Shown here: one piece after another, positions 25,891-35,023 of the stretch | Position numbering within the stretch: the first letter of the stretch is position 1 | How the letters are laid out: each line of letters begins with the position of its first letter | Assembly (NCBI GenBank): GCA_964403795.1 | Contig: CAYOHP010000003.1 | Location: 70,543-134,542, forward strand | From: CAYOHP01 sp964403795 [NCBI: uncultured bacterium] | GTDB lineage: Bacteria > Muiribacteriota > UBA6191 > CAZXTJ01 | Length of the DNA: 64,000 nucleotides | Direction: 5' to 3' | The notes under the pieces: generated by a model | The model's database searches: none | What the model was told of the DNA's origin: nothing | The model's input: only the letters and a program-made list of their open reading frames with translations | Translations under genes and position numbers: made by a program

Positions 25891-28041
25891 TCAGCGTAGC
25901 GGCACGAACGCCTGCAGCAGGTCGAGACGGGCCTCGAATCCCAGGGTCACGGCGTCCTGGACGTACCTCCGCCAGCAGGCTTCGACCAGTCGTTCCGCCA
26001 GCCGGACGATCCCGGGTCCGGGATGCCGCGAGGCCAGCCACGATGCGATCCGGGCGGCATCGCCGAGTTCGGCGGTGGAAGGTTCCGGAGCGGTCTGCCG
26101 GTGGTCGGCGGGAGGATGGTCGTCCGGTCTGGGCCTCCGCAGGCGGAGCGCATGGAGACCGCGGACCCGGGGATGGTCGGCGAGACCCTCGACCCGCGGG
26201 TCCTCCCGAGGGCTCCGGCCGGCCATTCCCGGGTCGAGACCGTCGGCAGCCACCTGGACCATGGTCGCCCACAACGGTCCCATGGGATCCTCCGGCGCCG
26301 GAACGAAGGAGGACGTCCCCTTGCCGATCCAGCGCTCGACCACCGGGTCGGGGCCGGCGGTCCGGGCGGCCTCGAAGTCCCGCACCAGTGCCAGGAGCGG
26401 CTCCCGCTGCCCCGGCTCGGGTCGGGCCAGGTACCGGTGGAGGGCGAGCGCCAGGGTCCGGGCGATGGGCGTCGTCCAGGACCGCCCTCCGTGGACCTCC
26501 CGAAGCACCCTCCCCGCCTCCTCCAGGGCGGCCGTGAGCGCGTTCCAGGGCACCCACGACGGGACCATCTCGCGACTCCTGAAGGGGTCCACCACCTGGG
26601 GCGGGTCCTGGATCGTGGCCGCGACCTGGGCCTCGGCGAGGGCCAACGCCAGGGCCGTCTGGCTGCCCTCGGGAGCCCCCACGGGCCGATCCGGCACTCC
26701 TCCCCCGAGGATCTGCACGGCCCCCCAGAGCACGTCCATGATCCGGGCCCGGGAGCCCAGCCCCTGGCCCCCTTCCGGGTCGACGAACACCTCGTCGTCG
26801 GGATTCCACGCGAACTGCAGGGCCTCGAGCTGGGCCCGGATCCGGGCCGGACCCTCGTCCCTGAGCCTGGCGGGCGGCATCCCGGGCCGCCCCTGATCCA
26901 TCCAGGATTCCTCGGGGCGTCCCCAGCGCCAGGCCAGGTCGACCGAGACCAGCGGTCCTTCCCAAGGACGACTCTCCTCCCGGTGGAGGACCAGGGTGAA
27001 CCGCTTCGCCCGGACCGGGGCCACCTGGATCCGGGTGGGACCGGGGACCGCCACCCGCACGGGTTCCTGGAGGACCTCTCCGGTGCGGGTGGCGAGGCGG
27101 GCCACGAAGCCCGAGAGGGGTTGGTCGTCGCGGGCGTCGCAACGGTCGAGCCAGGCGATCCGCACGGTGGCCGCGGCATCGATCTCCAGCCCGAAGGGGC
27201 GCGGCTCCGAGGGCAGGTGGTAGAGGCCGGGAACCGCCGCGGGAGCCAGGCTGCGGGTCGCGCCACCCGGGAACTCCGCACCCAGGCCTCGCAGCCTCGG
27301 GATGCGAGACTCGAACAGGGGTTCGCGCCGGGCCCTCAGCTGGAGGGCGAGGCGGCCCAGGCCGCAGAGCGCCAGGCGGGAAGCGTCGCGGGCGTCCCAG
27401 GCCGCCACCATGGGCGAAGAGAAGTCGTCCTCGACCGGACCCGGTCCGAAGCCCTCCAGGCCGGAGTCGTACTCCATGTGGATCCGGCTGCCCAGGGTGC
27501 GGGCTTCGAGGACCAGGGGCAGCGAACGGCGAGGGGGCAGCTCGCGTTGCTCGACCATGCGCGAGTCGAAGCCGACCGAGATCCGGGCGTCCAGGTATCC
27601 GGGGAGGGCGAGTGCGAGAGGACTTCGGTCCGGGGCGGGGGTAGACCCTTCCGGACCCGGGGGAGCGGGCCGTCCGGGAGACCTGGAGGCGCCGGGTGAG
27701 GTCCAGGGAGGCGCCCCTCCGGAAGGCGAGGGTCCCCCGAGCCAGGAGCCCGGCCCTGGAGCCGGCGGTACCGATGGTCCGGTCCGGGATCCCGGCCGGT
27801 CCCAGCCCGCGGTGTCCGGTGCCTTCGCTGGGCTCCCGCCCTCGGAGCCGGGCTTCGAGCCTGGAACCGGGAAGTACACGATCCGGATCCGGACCGGGCG
27901 CGGCGCCACGCCCACGAGGTCGGCATCCAGTCGAGGTCCGTCGCCTTCGGCGGAGAGCCGGGCGGATTCGATCTCGAAGGCCTGGGTCGCCCCTGCCCAG
28001 GTCATGACCACCAGGCAGAGGGCCAGATGAGCGTTTCCCAT
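25891..28041 (-). CDS. Large exported protein of unknown function
   Basis: The product has about 716 residues. ATG 28041 opens a signal peptide (H-L-A-L-C-L-V-V-M-T-W-A-G-A-T-Q-A); an upstream GTG would add about eight residues. After a beta-rich start comes a Pro/Gly/Ser-rich low-complexity linker near residues 45-135. Next is a beta-rich region with discoidin- or carbohydrate-binding-like rhythm (about 140-360), then a helical C-terminal half. No catalytic motif or named family is recognised. It is divergent from the RING-zinc membrane protein with only 52 bases between starts and converges on the glycerophosphodiesterase with a 26-base gap. Confidence 0.6.
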   Translation of the reverse strand: MGNAHLALCLVVMTWAGATQAFEIESARLSAEGDGPRLDADLVGVAPRPVRIRIVYFPVPGSKPGSEGGSPAKAPDTAGWDRPGSRTGPSVPPAPGPGSWLGGPSPSGGAPPWTSPGASRSPGRPAPPGPEGSTPAPDRSPLALALPGYLDARISVGFDSRMVEQRELPPRRSLPLVLEARTLGSRIHMEYDSGLEGFGPGPVEDDFSSPMVAAWDARDASRLALCGLGRLALQLRARREPLFESRIPRLRGLGAEFPGGATRSLAPAAVPGLYHLPSEPRPFGLEIDAAATVRIAWLDRCDARDDQPLSGFVARLATRTGEVLQEPVRVAVPGPTRIQVAPVRAKRFTLVLHREESRPWEGPLVSVDLAWRWGRPEESWMDQGRPGMPPARLRDEGPARIRAQLEALQFAWNPDDEVFVDPEGGQGLGSRARIMDVLWGAVQILGGGVPDRPVGAPEGSQTALALALAEAQVAATIQDPPQVVDPFRSREMVPSWVPWNALTAALEEAGRVLREVHGGRSWTTPIARTLALALHRYLARPEPGQREPLLALVRDFEAARTAGPDPVVERWIGKGTSSFVPAPEDPMGPLWATMVQVAADGLDPGMAGRSPREDPRVEGLADHPRVRGLHALRLRRPRPDDHPPADHRQTAPEPSTAELGDAARIASWLASRHPGPGIVRLAERLVEACWRRYVQDAVTLGFEARLDLLQAFVPLR

Positions 28042-28093
28042 GGCGCACCCAGGGTAGACCGACACCTCGCCGCGACCGTGGTAGAGATTCTCC

Positions 28094-29002
28094 GTGGTCG
28101 GCACACCGGAAGACGAGGCAGCAGGGACAGGCGGCGCCATGGCGTCCCCGGGACCCGTCTGTCGGGTCTGTGGCGAAGCCACCGACCCGGAATGCGACCG
28201 TGCCTGCGGGACCTGCCGGGCGCCGCACCACGCCGACTGCTGGACCTTCGGCGGGGGCTGCAGCATCTACGGGTGCGGGGAGCTGACCAGCGTCCCGGCC
28301 CTCTCCCTCGCCCCCGATCCGGGAACCGGCGTCCTGGTCCTGGGAGAGGACCACACCTCCTCCCTCCCCGTCCGATCCCTCGCCCAGGGCCTCTGGCGAC
28401 GCTTCCGGGCCCATGCGGCCAGCCTCCCGGTCACCCTGGGCTACGGCGTCGGCGCAACCGCGGCGGGAGTCACCGCGCTCTCCTTCATGATCGGGAACGC
28501 CCCGCCCTGGGAGGTGCTGGTCACCTTCCTGGGAGCGGGCTTCGCCTACGGGCTGCTGTCGCCCTTCGTGGCGCCCCTGCAGCACCGGCGACCCCTGGTC
28601 TTCGGAGTGGGAGCGTCGCTGGTCTTGGCCGTGACGGGGTCAGTGATCGCCAGGGTGAGCAGCGGACCTTTCTGGCTCGAGTCGATCGTGGTGATGACCC
28701 TGCTCGTCTCCTGGATGGTGGCGGCCTCCGCCTACGCCGATGCCCTGCTCGGTCCCCGCAGCGCCCTGGGAGGACGGCTGGGGCGATTCGACATGCCGGC
28801 CCGCTGGCTGGCGACCTGGGGAGTCGCCCTGGTGCTCATGGTGGGGGCGAGCATCTTCCACGGCCCCGGGTTCCCCGAGCTCGTGGTCTGGGGGAAGTTC
28901 GGCGTGATGGCGGCGATGGTGGCGCTGGCGGCGGCCCCGGCCCTGGAGAAGGGCAAGCAGGAGTACGCCCGCAGGCTCCTTCCCTCGGCCGAGGGGAGCT
29001 GA
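28094..29002 (+). CDS. Prokaryotic RING-type zinc finger fused to a multi-pass membrane domain
   Basis: The product has 302 residues. Residues 23-60 hold the cysteine/histidine spacing of a prokaryotic RING finger: C-R-V-C-G, C-D-R-A-C-G-T-C, H-H-A-D-C-W and C-S-I-Y-G-C. This is followed by about six hydrophobic segments between residues 108 and 285. Prokaryotic RING proteins of this kind are described from comparative genomics; whether any act as ubiquitin-like ligases is unproven, and zinc-dependent protein binding at the membrane is the safe reading. Start is GTG 28094; ATG 28139 (15 codons later) is an alternative that keeps the whole finger. Confidence 0.75.
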   Translation: MVGTPEDEAAGTGGAMASPGPVCRVCGEATDPECDRACGTCRAPHHADCWTFGGGCSIYGCGELTSVPALSLAPDPGTGVLVLGEDHTSSLPVRSLAQGLWRRFRAHAASLPVTLGYGVGATAAGVTALSFMIGNAPPWEVLVTFLGAGFAYGLLSPFVAPLQHRRPLVFGVGASLVLAVTGSVIARVSSGPFWLESIVVMTLLVSWMVAASAYADALLGPRSALGGRLGRFDMPARWLATWGVALVLMVGASIFHGPGFPELVVWGKFGVMAAMVALAAAPALEKGKQEYARRLLPSAEGS

Positions 29003-29030
29003 CCCGAGCCGCCGAGGCGAGGTCCGAGGC

Positions 29031-31151
29031 TCAAGGCAGCAGGCAGACCTCGTCGAGGGAGGGGACCCAGGCATCCGGGTCGGAGCGAGCGTTGTCGCAC
29101 CAGATCCGCACGGTGTGGGCGCCCGCGGAGACCCATCCTGGCGGGAGCAGGAAATCGCGGGTCAGCATGCGGGCAACGGAGTCGGTGTCCTGGCGGGAGG
29201 AGGACGTCAGTCGGTCCAATCCCTTCAGGCCGCGCATCGCGCCGTGGCTCGCGTGCCAGCGGATCGGCACCTGGACCGCCCCGTCGATCTCGACCTGGAT
29301 CACGGACTCGGGATGGGTGGCGCGCATCCGCAAGCGGATCCGTCCGGGAGCGGGCGTTCCCGGCTTCCCCAGGGTGACCACCCGCTCGAGCTGGGCGGGT
29401 TCCTCGTCGGGGGTGAGGAATCGGATCCTGGCCTGGTACGCGCCCGGGTTGGCGACCCCGACCGGGAGGAGGCCGTTGTCGTTGGAGGGGAAGCTCCAGC
29501 AGGTTCCGGGACCCTCCGGTTCCCGGGTCGTCTCCGGGAAGAGGGCTCCCAGTCCGGAGGTGAGCTCGTCGGCACGGTCGCCGGGTCCGACCCCCAGCGC
29601 CTCCAGGGTGGCGTCCACCACGGCCAATCCGGCCAGCCGACGCGCCAGCCGGCGGGCCAGCTCGGGCGAGAGGCGTGGATCACGGGCCAGGTCGCCGGCG
29701 GCACGGCACAGGAGCGGGAGCGGAAGGCCGCGGTCGCTCCGGAGGAAGCCGTCGCTGAGGATCTGCTGGACCGCGTCGATGGTGGCCGGAACCGGCGGGA
29801 TCCCGTCCGAACCGACCTGGACGAGGAGATCGGCCGCCAGTTCCTGTCCATCCACCGTCTCGAGTTCGGCCGCGATCGATTCGGCCAGCAGGTCGGGGAA
29901 GGCTGCCACCGGTTCCGGAACGCCTCCCGGGCTCGCTGCCACCAGCGAGCGCCCTGCCAACCGGGACGGTTCGAAAGCCAGGAACCCGACGCCGGCCGGT
30001 GCCGCCACCTCGGCCTGACCCAGGAGACCCCCGTTCCATGGACCGTCCATCACGATCCCGATCCGCGGCTCCGGGAACGGCTCCAGGACCACCCTCTGGA
30101 GTCGCGGCCCGGCCGGCCCCGTCGACCCCGTCGAACCCGGCTCGGACCTGCCGCTCCCCTGGCGGGATGCCAGGACCGCGAGGGCGAGGGCGGGGAGGAT
30201 CAGGAACCGCCACGGGCCCGGGTTCCGGCGGGGCTCCGGATCCGCCGGGCCCGGCACCGGGGCGCTCCCGACCTTCTCTCCCCGATCCGGCGCGGACGGG
30301 GGAACGGGGTTCGCGATCTCCAGGCCGCGGGAGGCAGGCAGCATCGCCTTGCGGTGGGCTTCGAGAGCCGCCAGGGCCTGATGCCGATCTCCCGGCCGAT
30401 GGGCGAGGGCGGTCTCGATCACCTTGGCCACCTGGCTCCCCGGCGTGACCCGGGTGAACTCGGGGCGAGGGAGCACCTGGCCCGCGGCCAGGCCGAAGAG
30501 GGTCCCCACCTCGAACGGAGGGCGACCCTCGAGCAGCATGTAGAGGCTGCAACCCCAGGCGAACCAATCGCTCTCCGCGCTGGCCGGGGAACCCGCGATC
30601 CGTTCCGGGGCGAGGAAGCCCAGGGTCCCCACCACTGCCCCGGTCCGGGTCATCGGCTCGAGGTCCTCCGACATCGCCAGGCCGAAGTCCACCAGGCGGG
30701 CCCGACCCTCCCGGTCCACCATGACGTTGGAGGGCTTGAGGTCGCGGTGCAGGACCCCGGCCCGGTGGCAGGCCCCCAGACCCTGGCCGACCTGCTCCAT
30801 CACCGCCAGCGGGTCGAGCCCGGGGACGGGTCTCTCGAGCGATCTCCCCTCGATCCTCTCCATGACGACGTAGGGACCGCGCCCGGTCGTACCCGAGTCG
30901 AGGACCTGCACCACATGGGGATGGCGGACCCTGGAGAGGATCCGGGCCTCTCGCACCAGCCGCTCCGCCAGGGAGGCATCCCTGGGATCGAGGACCATCT
31001 TGATGGCGACCTGGCGTCCGAGCTCGCGGTCCTCGGCCAGGACCACCGAGCCCATGGCGCCCGACCCCAGGACCTCGACCAGCCGGTAGCGGACATCCAA
31101 CTCGGGCGGCCAGGCGAGCGGGCTCGGGTCCTCGTCCCGGGTCCCGGTCAC
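29031..31151 (-). CDS. Transmembrane Hanks-type Ser/Thr kinase with exported C-terminal domain
   Basis: The product has 706 residues. The kinase domain (about 20-275) has the Gly loop L-G-S-G-A-M-G, Lys51 (V-A-I-K), Glu68, H-R-D-L-K-P-S-N with Asp137 and Asn142, D-F-G at 155-157 and A-P-E at 181-183, so it should be active. One membrane span lies at about 314-329. Residues 330-706 would face the periplasm; they are beta-rich at the end (R-I-R-L-R-M-R-A-T-H, V-R-I-W-C-D-N-A) and match no sensor I recognise. GTG 31151 overlaps the stop of the upstream lipoprotein gene by four bases (GTGA). Confidence 0.88.
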   Translation of the reverse strand: MTGTRDEDPSPLAWPPELDVRYRLVEVLGSGAMGSVVLAEDRELGRQVAIKMVLDPRDASLAERLVREARILSRVRHPHVVQVLDSGTTGRGPYVVMERIEGRSLERPVPGLDPLAVMEQVGQGLGACHRAGVLHRDLKPSNVMVDREGRARLVDFGLAMSEDLEPMTRTGAVVGTLGFLAPERIAGSPASAESDWFAWGCSLYMLLEGRPPFEVGTLFGLAAGQVLPRPEFTRVTPGSQVAKVIETALAHRPGDRHQALAALEAHRKAMLPASRGLEIANPVPPSAPDRGEKVGSAPVPGPADPEPRRNPGPWRFLILPALALAVLASRQGSGRSEPGSTGSTGPAGPRLQRVVLEPFPEPRIGIVMDGPWNGGLLGQAEVAAPAGVGFLAFEPSRLAGRSLVAASPGGVPEPVAAFPDLLAESIAAELETVDGQELAADLLVQVGSDGIPPVPATIDAVQQILSDGFLRSDRGLPLPLLCRAAGDLARDPRLSPELARRLARRLAGLAVVDATLEALGVGPGDRADELTSGLGALFPETTREPEGPGTCWSFPSNDNGLLPVGVANPGAYQARIRFLTPDEEPAQLERVVTLGKPGTPAPGRIRLRMRATHPESVIQVEIDGAVQVPIRWHASHGAMRGLKGLDRLTSSSRQDTDSVARMLTRDFLLPPGWVSAGAHTVRIWCDNARSDPDAWVPSLDEVCLLP

Positions 31152-32077
31152 AGTCCGTCGTCCAGATCCAGCTCGAGGTCCTCGTCCCCCGGCTCGTCTC
31201 CCCGGGGAGGCCCGGAGTCCTCGACGGTCGGACCTGGTGCGGCCCCCTCCGAATCCGGCCAACCGGCGTCGACTCCCGAGTCGATCCCCAGGAAGCGGGC
31301 CAGCAGATCGGAGACGGGAGGCACCGGGGGTGTGGCCATGCCCTCGACGAGGTATCCGGGGACGTCGATCGCATACCAGTCCTCGGGTGCGTCTGCGGGG
31401 GCGCGCCGTCCCTGCCTTCCCCAGATCCCGAAGGGGATCGCGCCAGGACGCGAGGGGCCGGGAACCGGGGGAGGGCCGGTCACCTCGACCCGCCCGTGGC
31501 CGCGGATCCGGAAGCGGTAGGTCTCGGTCCAGCGCGCCCCGTCCTCGCCCAGCCGGATGGCCCGGAAGGGGTCGTCGGAGACGTGGCGCGAGAACTCGTC
31601 GAGCCGCGCCAGCAGGTGGGCCATGCGCTTCTCGGCCCGCCGCCGCCCGGCGCCGCCCGGGTCCTCCGCCCGGTAGGAGACCAGGTAGCCGCCCGGGGCC
31701 AGGGCCCAGAAGCGGAGGCGCTTGCGGATGCGGGCCGGACCGCGAGCTTCGCCCGGGACCGTCTCCTCGTGGTCGAGACCCCAGGCAGGGAAGCCTCCCA
31801 GCAGACCGCTCCAGGGGGCCGTGCGCCGTCCCCGCCTGCGGAGCCGGCGGAGCTCGGCCTGTTGCATCCGGGCCGGCCAGGCGGCGTCGGGCGCGTCGAC
31901 CGCCACGATCCGCACCGACTGTCGGCCGGGTCCGACCGGGGAGCCGCTCCGCTCGAAGCGGATCTCCTCGAGCCCGCCGCGCAGGACCGAGAGGTCCAGG
32001 CCGGGACAAGGTGGGCAGCCGGCGAGCGAGAGGACGAGGGCGGCGACCCCGGGGAGCCGCCGGCCCGCACCCCTCAT
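31148..32077 (-). CDS. Lipoprotein encoded between two kinases
   Basis: The product has 309 residues. The signal peptide ends in the lipobox L-A-G-C with Cys21, so the protein should be lipid-anchored. The mature part has a basic helical stretch (R-R-L-R-R-R-G-R-R) and a beta-rich middle. It ends with a Pro-rich segment followed by a strikingly acidic tail (D-E-D-L-E-L-D-L-D-D-G). No family is recognised. It overlaps both neighbouring kinase genes by four bases, an arrangement that implies fixed stoichiometry, so it may be a periplasmic ligand, partner or sensor for one of the kinases. Confidence 0.75.
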   Translation of the reverse strand: MRGAGRRLPGVAALVLSLAGCPPCPGLDLSVLRGGLEEIRFERSGSPVGPGRQSVRIVAVDAPDAAWPARMQQAELRRLRRRGRRTAPWSGLLGGFPAWGLDHEETVPGEARGPARIRKRLRFWALAPGGYLVSYRAEDPGGAGRRRAEKRMAHLLARLDEFSRHVSDDPFRAIRLGEDGARWTETYRFRIRGHGRVEVTGPPPVPGPSRPGAIPFGIWGRQGRRAPADAPEDWYAIDVPGYLVEGMATPPVPPVSDLLARFLGIDSGVDAGWPDSEGAAPGPTVEDSGPPRGDEPGDEDLELDLDDGL

Positions 32078-34629
32078 CGGGAACCGGCTCCCGCCTGCAT
32101 TCGGGCGAGGACTTCGAAGAGTCCGTCGAGCGCGGTGCAGGCCGGCCCGGCCTCCGGCGGGAGCTCGGGACGCAGCTCCTCCAGGCAGGGCTCCCAGAGG
32201 GGGAGGACGTTCGGATCCCGGGCTCTGAGCGCCGGTTCCAGCGCCGCCCGGATGCCCCGGGCCAGTTCCTCCCGCCGGGCCGGGGTGGCCCTGGAGCGGT
32301 CGGTCGGGAGCAGGCCCAGGGCGAGGATGCGGACCAGCAGCGGGATCCGGTCGGGCGGGGCACGGAGCAGGGAGGCGAAGGCCCGTTCCCGTTCCAGGGC
32401 CGCGATCGCCGGTGGGGGCGGGGGTGGCGGGGGCCAGCCGGGCGCGAACGGGGCGAACCGCCAGTCGGGGTGGCGTCGCCGGTGGGCGACCGCGTCGAAG
32501 GCTCCCGACACCGTGGCCTGGGCGGCGGGGGAGAGGTCGCTGCCGCCCGGGTCGAGGTCGATCTGCCAGGTGCCCCAGAGCGCCCAGGCGATGGCCGCCT
32601 CGGGTCGGGGAGTCGCCAGCGGCGAGGGCAGGAAGGCTCCCCGCAGGCCGCTCGCCACCACGCCCCGGTCGACCGAGGTGGATCCGCCCACCAGCGACCG
32701 GATCCGGTCGTCGTCCTCCCCGAGCCCGTCGGAGAGGTCCTTCAGGAACCGGAACACGTAGGACCGCATGTCGACGCGCAGGTTCCGGGGGGCGGAGTCG
32801 GAACCGAGCTCGCCGGAGAGTGCCCGGGCGGACTCGGGATCGATCGAGGCCAGGTCGCCGACGAACGACGAGGCGCGGGTCCAGCGGGGTTCGCCTTCCT
32901 CCTCCGCGATCAGCCGGCGCAGCACCGTCGTGAAGGCCCTGGTGGCACCGGGATCGAGCCCGCGCCAGCCACCCAGGGCGTGGCTGCGGAGCCGGAGCCA
33001 CGCCCGGCGCGCCGCCTTGAGGTCGGGCTGGACCCGCAGGTCGGTGACGAAGGTGCGCTCGGTCTCGAGCAGCCGGGCCAGCCAGGTCGCCTCCCCGGTG
33101 AAGGTATCGAGGAGGCCGTCCGGGATCGGGACCCGGATCCGGCTCCCCTGGCCGAAGGTGCGCCGGAATTCGGCACCCTGACCCGGCCAGGACGGGGGGA
33201 GGCGGAGCCGTGCCGACCAGGCGCCCTCGGCCCGCACCACCTCGACCAGCCCCACAGTCTCGGCCGCGCCGCCGCTCGCCAGCCGGAAGTCGCCCTCGGG
33301 CGCGGCCCCGGTCCCCAGGATCTCGATGCCCTCGGAGGTGTAGCGGTGGTCCCAGGGTTCGGGCAGGCCGCGAGGAGGCGCGGGATAGGAGCTCCAGGCG
33401 CCGCCGTTGCCCTCGGCATCGACCAGCCGGGCCCGGAACGGTCCCGAGACGGTGAAGGGGACCGAGCCCTCGGGCCCGATGGGGACCTGGCGGGGGAGGG
33501 TCCCGGAAGCCGACTCGTCGACCTCGAGGGCGCGGGTGCCGGTGTCGGGAGCGAGCAGCACGGCCACCATCTCGGATCCGGGTCCGAGGTCGAGGCGCAT
33601 CGCCGAGTCGGCCGGCGGCAACGAATTCCGGGATCGTCCCGAGAACCAGCCCAGGTAGAAGCTGGCGGTGAGCGAGGCAGCCAGCACCACCGAGCCCAGC
33701 GGGAGCCACCCGCCGAGCAGTCCGGCGCGGGCTGCCCGGCGGCGGGGGCGCTCGTCCTGGGTACGGGGACGGGTGGTCGACCAGACCGGGACCGGCGCGG
33801 GCCGCTCCCCGCTCATCACCGAACGGATCTCCTCGAGGTTGGTCGGGCGCTTCTCGGGCGAGGGACGGAGGCACCAGGAGGCGAGCGCAGCCAGGGATTC
33901 ACCGTCCGGGTCGCAGCCCGGCCGGGGCGGGATCGGCCAGGGCGCGCGGCCCGAGAGGGCGGGGACGATCTCGTCGCGGGCGAAGGGGGGATCGCCGTCG
34001 AGGGCCTCGAAGAGGGTGGCTCCCCAGGAGTACCAGTCGGCGGGGGTGTCGCCGCGTTCGTGGCGGGCGATCTCCGGGGCCATGTAGAGCGGCGTGCCGA
34101 CGGCCCTGCCTTCGAGCGGGTCGGCGGTGGCCTCGTCGTCGAGCCGCGCCAGGCCGAGGTCCATGAGGACCGGGCGCCCGTGCTCGTCGATCATGACGTT
34201 GTCCGGCTTCACGTCCCGGTGGAGCATCCCGGCGTCATGGATCGCCTGGATCGCCTCGGCGATGCAGAAGAGGATGGTGCGGGCGTGTTCCGCGGGGAGG
34301 CGTCCCCGGCGGCGGATCGCCTGGGACAGGGGAGTGCCCCGCAGGTACTCCATGACCAGGTAGCGGATCCCCTGCTCCTCCCCGAAGTCGAGCAGGCGCA
34401 CCAGGTTCTGGTGCTCCACCGCCGCCAGCGCCCGGGCCTCCTTCTCGAACCGGGCCGTCGCCTCCTTGGTGGAGCGGCCCGAGCGCACGATCTTGATCGC
34501 CACCTCGCGCTCGAGTCCGGGTTGGACCCCCAGGAACACGGCCCCCATGCCGCCTTCTCCCAGGCAACGCTTGACCTGGAATCGACGCGCCAGGACCTCG
34601 GGGCATTCGGTGCGGGCGCGGCGGGCCAT
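32074..34629 (-). CDS. Transmembrane Hanks-type Ser/Thr kinase with large exported domain
   Basis: The product has 851 residues. The kinase domain (about 17-275) has L-G-E-G-G-M-G, Lys46 (V-A-I-K), Glu64, H-R-D-V-K-P-D-N with Asp139 and Asn144, and A-P-E at 184-186. The D-F-G motif is D-L-G (157-159), a substitution that preserves the metal-binding Asp. A membrane span lies at about 306-328 and the last 520 residues would be periplasmic, without a recognised sensor domain; there is a Pro run (P-P-P-P-P-P) near 730. ATG 34629 is chosen; a GTG six codons upstream is possible. It is coupled to the downstream lipoprotein by an ATGA overlap. Confidence 0.88.
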   Translation of the reverse strand: MARRARTECPEVLARRFQVKRCLGEGGMGAVFLGVQPGLEREVAIKIVRSGRSTKEATARFEKEARALAAVEHQNLVRLLDFGEEQGIRYLVMEYLRGTPLSQAIRRRGRLPAEHARTILFCIAEAIQAIHDAGMLHRDVKPDNVMIDEHGRPVLMDLGLARLDDEATADPLEGRAVGTPLYMAPEIARHERGDTPADWYSWGATLFEALDGDPPFARDEIVPALSGRAPWPIPPRPGCDPDGESLAALASWCLRPSPEKRPTNLEEIRSVMSGERPAPVPVWSTTRPRTQDERPRRRAARAGLLGGWLPLGSVVLAASLTASFYLGWFSGRSRNSLPPADSAMRLDLGPGSEMVAVLLAPDTGTRALEVDESASGTLPRQVPIGPEGSVPFTVSGPFRARLVDAEGNGGAWSSYPAPPRGLPEPWDHRYTSEGIEILGTGAAPEGDFRLASGGAAETVGLVEVVRAEGAWSARLRLPPSWPGQGAEFRRTFGQGSRIRVPIPDGLLDTFTGEATWLARLLETERTFVTDLRVQPDLKAARRAWLRLRSHALGGWRGLDPGATRAFTTVLRRLIAEEEGEPRWTRASSFVGDLASIDPESARALSGELGSDSAPRNLRVDMRSYVFRFLKDLSDGLGEDDDRIRSLVGGSTSVDRGVVASGLRGAFLPSPLATPRPEAAIAWALWGTWQIDLDPGGSDLSPAAQATVSGAFDAVAHRRRHPDWRFAPFAPGWPPPPPPPPAIAALERERAFASLLRAPPDRIPLLVRILALGLLPTDRSRATPARREELARGIRAALEPALRARDPNVLPLWEPCLEELRPELPPEAGPACTALDGLFEVLARMQAGAGSR

Positions 34630-34693
34630 GGAGGCCGAGCGTAGCACCCGTGGGAGCCGACCTCGGGCTCCCGGCGCCGGGGGGCGGCCCGCT

Positions 34694-35023
34694 TCAGGCC
34701 GGATCGACGGCGGGCAGGGTCACGGTCCGGGCCGGTTCGGACTCGGGGGCGGGATCGACCGGACGGGCCCGGGTCCGGGTCCGCTCCCGGAGGACGGCGG
34801 TCGCGCCCGCCAGGGAGCCGCCGGGGAGGGTGGCACACCCGAGCACGAACAGGCAGCGCACCGTGAAATCGAGGAGGCGGCCCCGTCGGCCGAAGAGGGG
34901 GGCCGCGAACTCGAGGTAGAGGGGGAGGAAGACGACCAGCCCGGAGGCGATCCAGAGGCCGCCGCCGAGCTTGAATCCGGCACTGACCCAGTGGGGCAAC
35001 TCCATCCCCGGGGAGTCTAGCAT
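34694..35023 (-). CDS. Small two-span membrane protein
   Basis: The product has 109 residues. Hydrophobic segments lie at about 20-40 and 50-70, followed by a basic and Pro/Glu-rich tail. The ATG at 35023 overlaps the end of the EcsC gene by seven bases and has GGGAG eight bases upstream; a second ATG at 35005 is possible. No family is recognised. It lies 64 bases upstream of the kinase gene in the same direction. Confidence 0.6.
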   Translation of the reverse strand: MLDSPGMELPHWVSAGFKLGGGLWIASGLVVFLPLYLEFAAPLFGRRGRLLDFTVRCLFVLGCATLPGGSLAGATAVLRERTRTRARPVDPAPESEPARTVTLPAVDPA

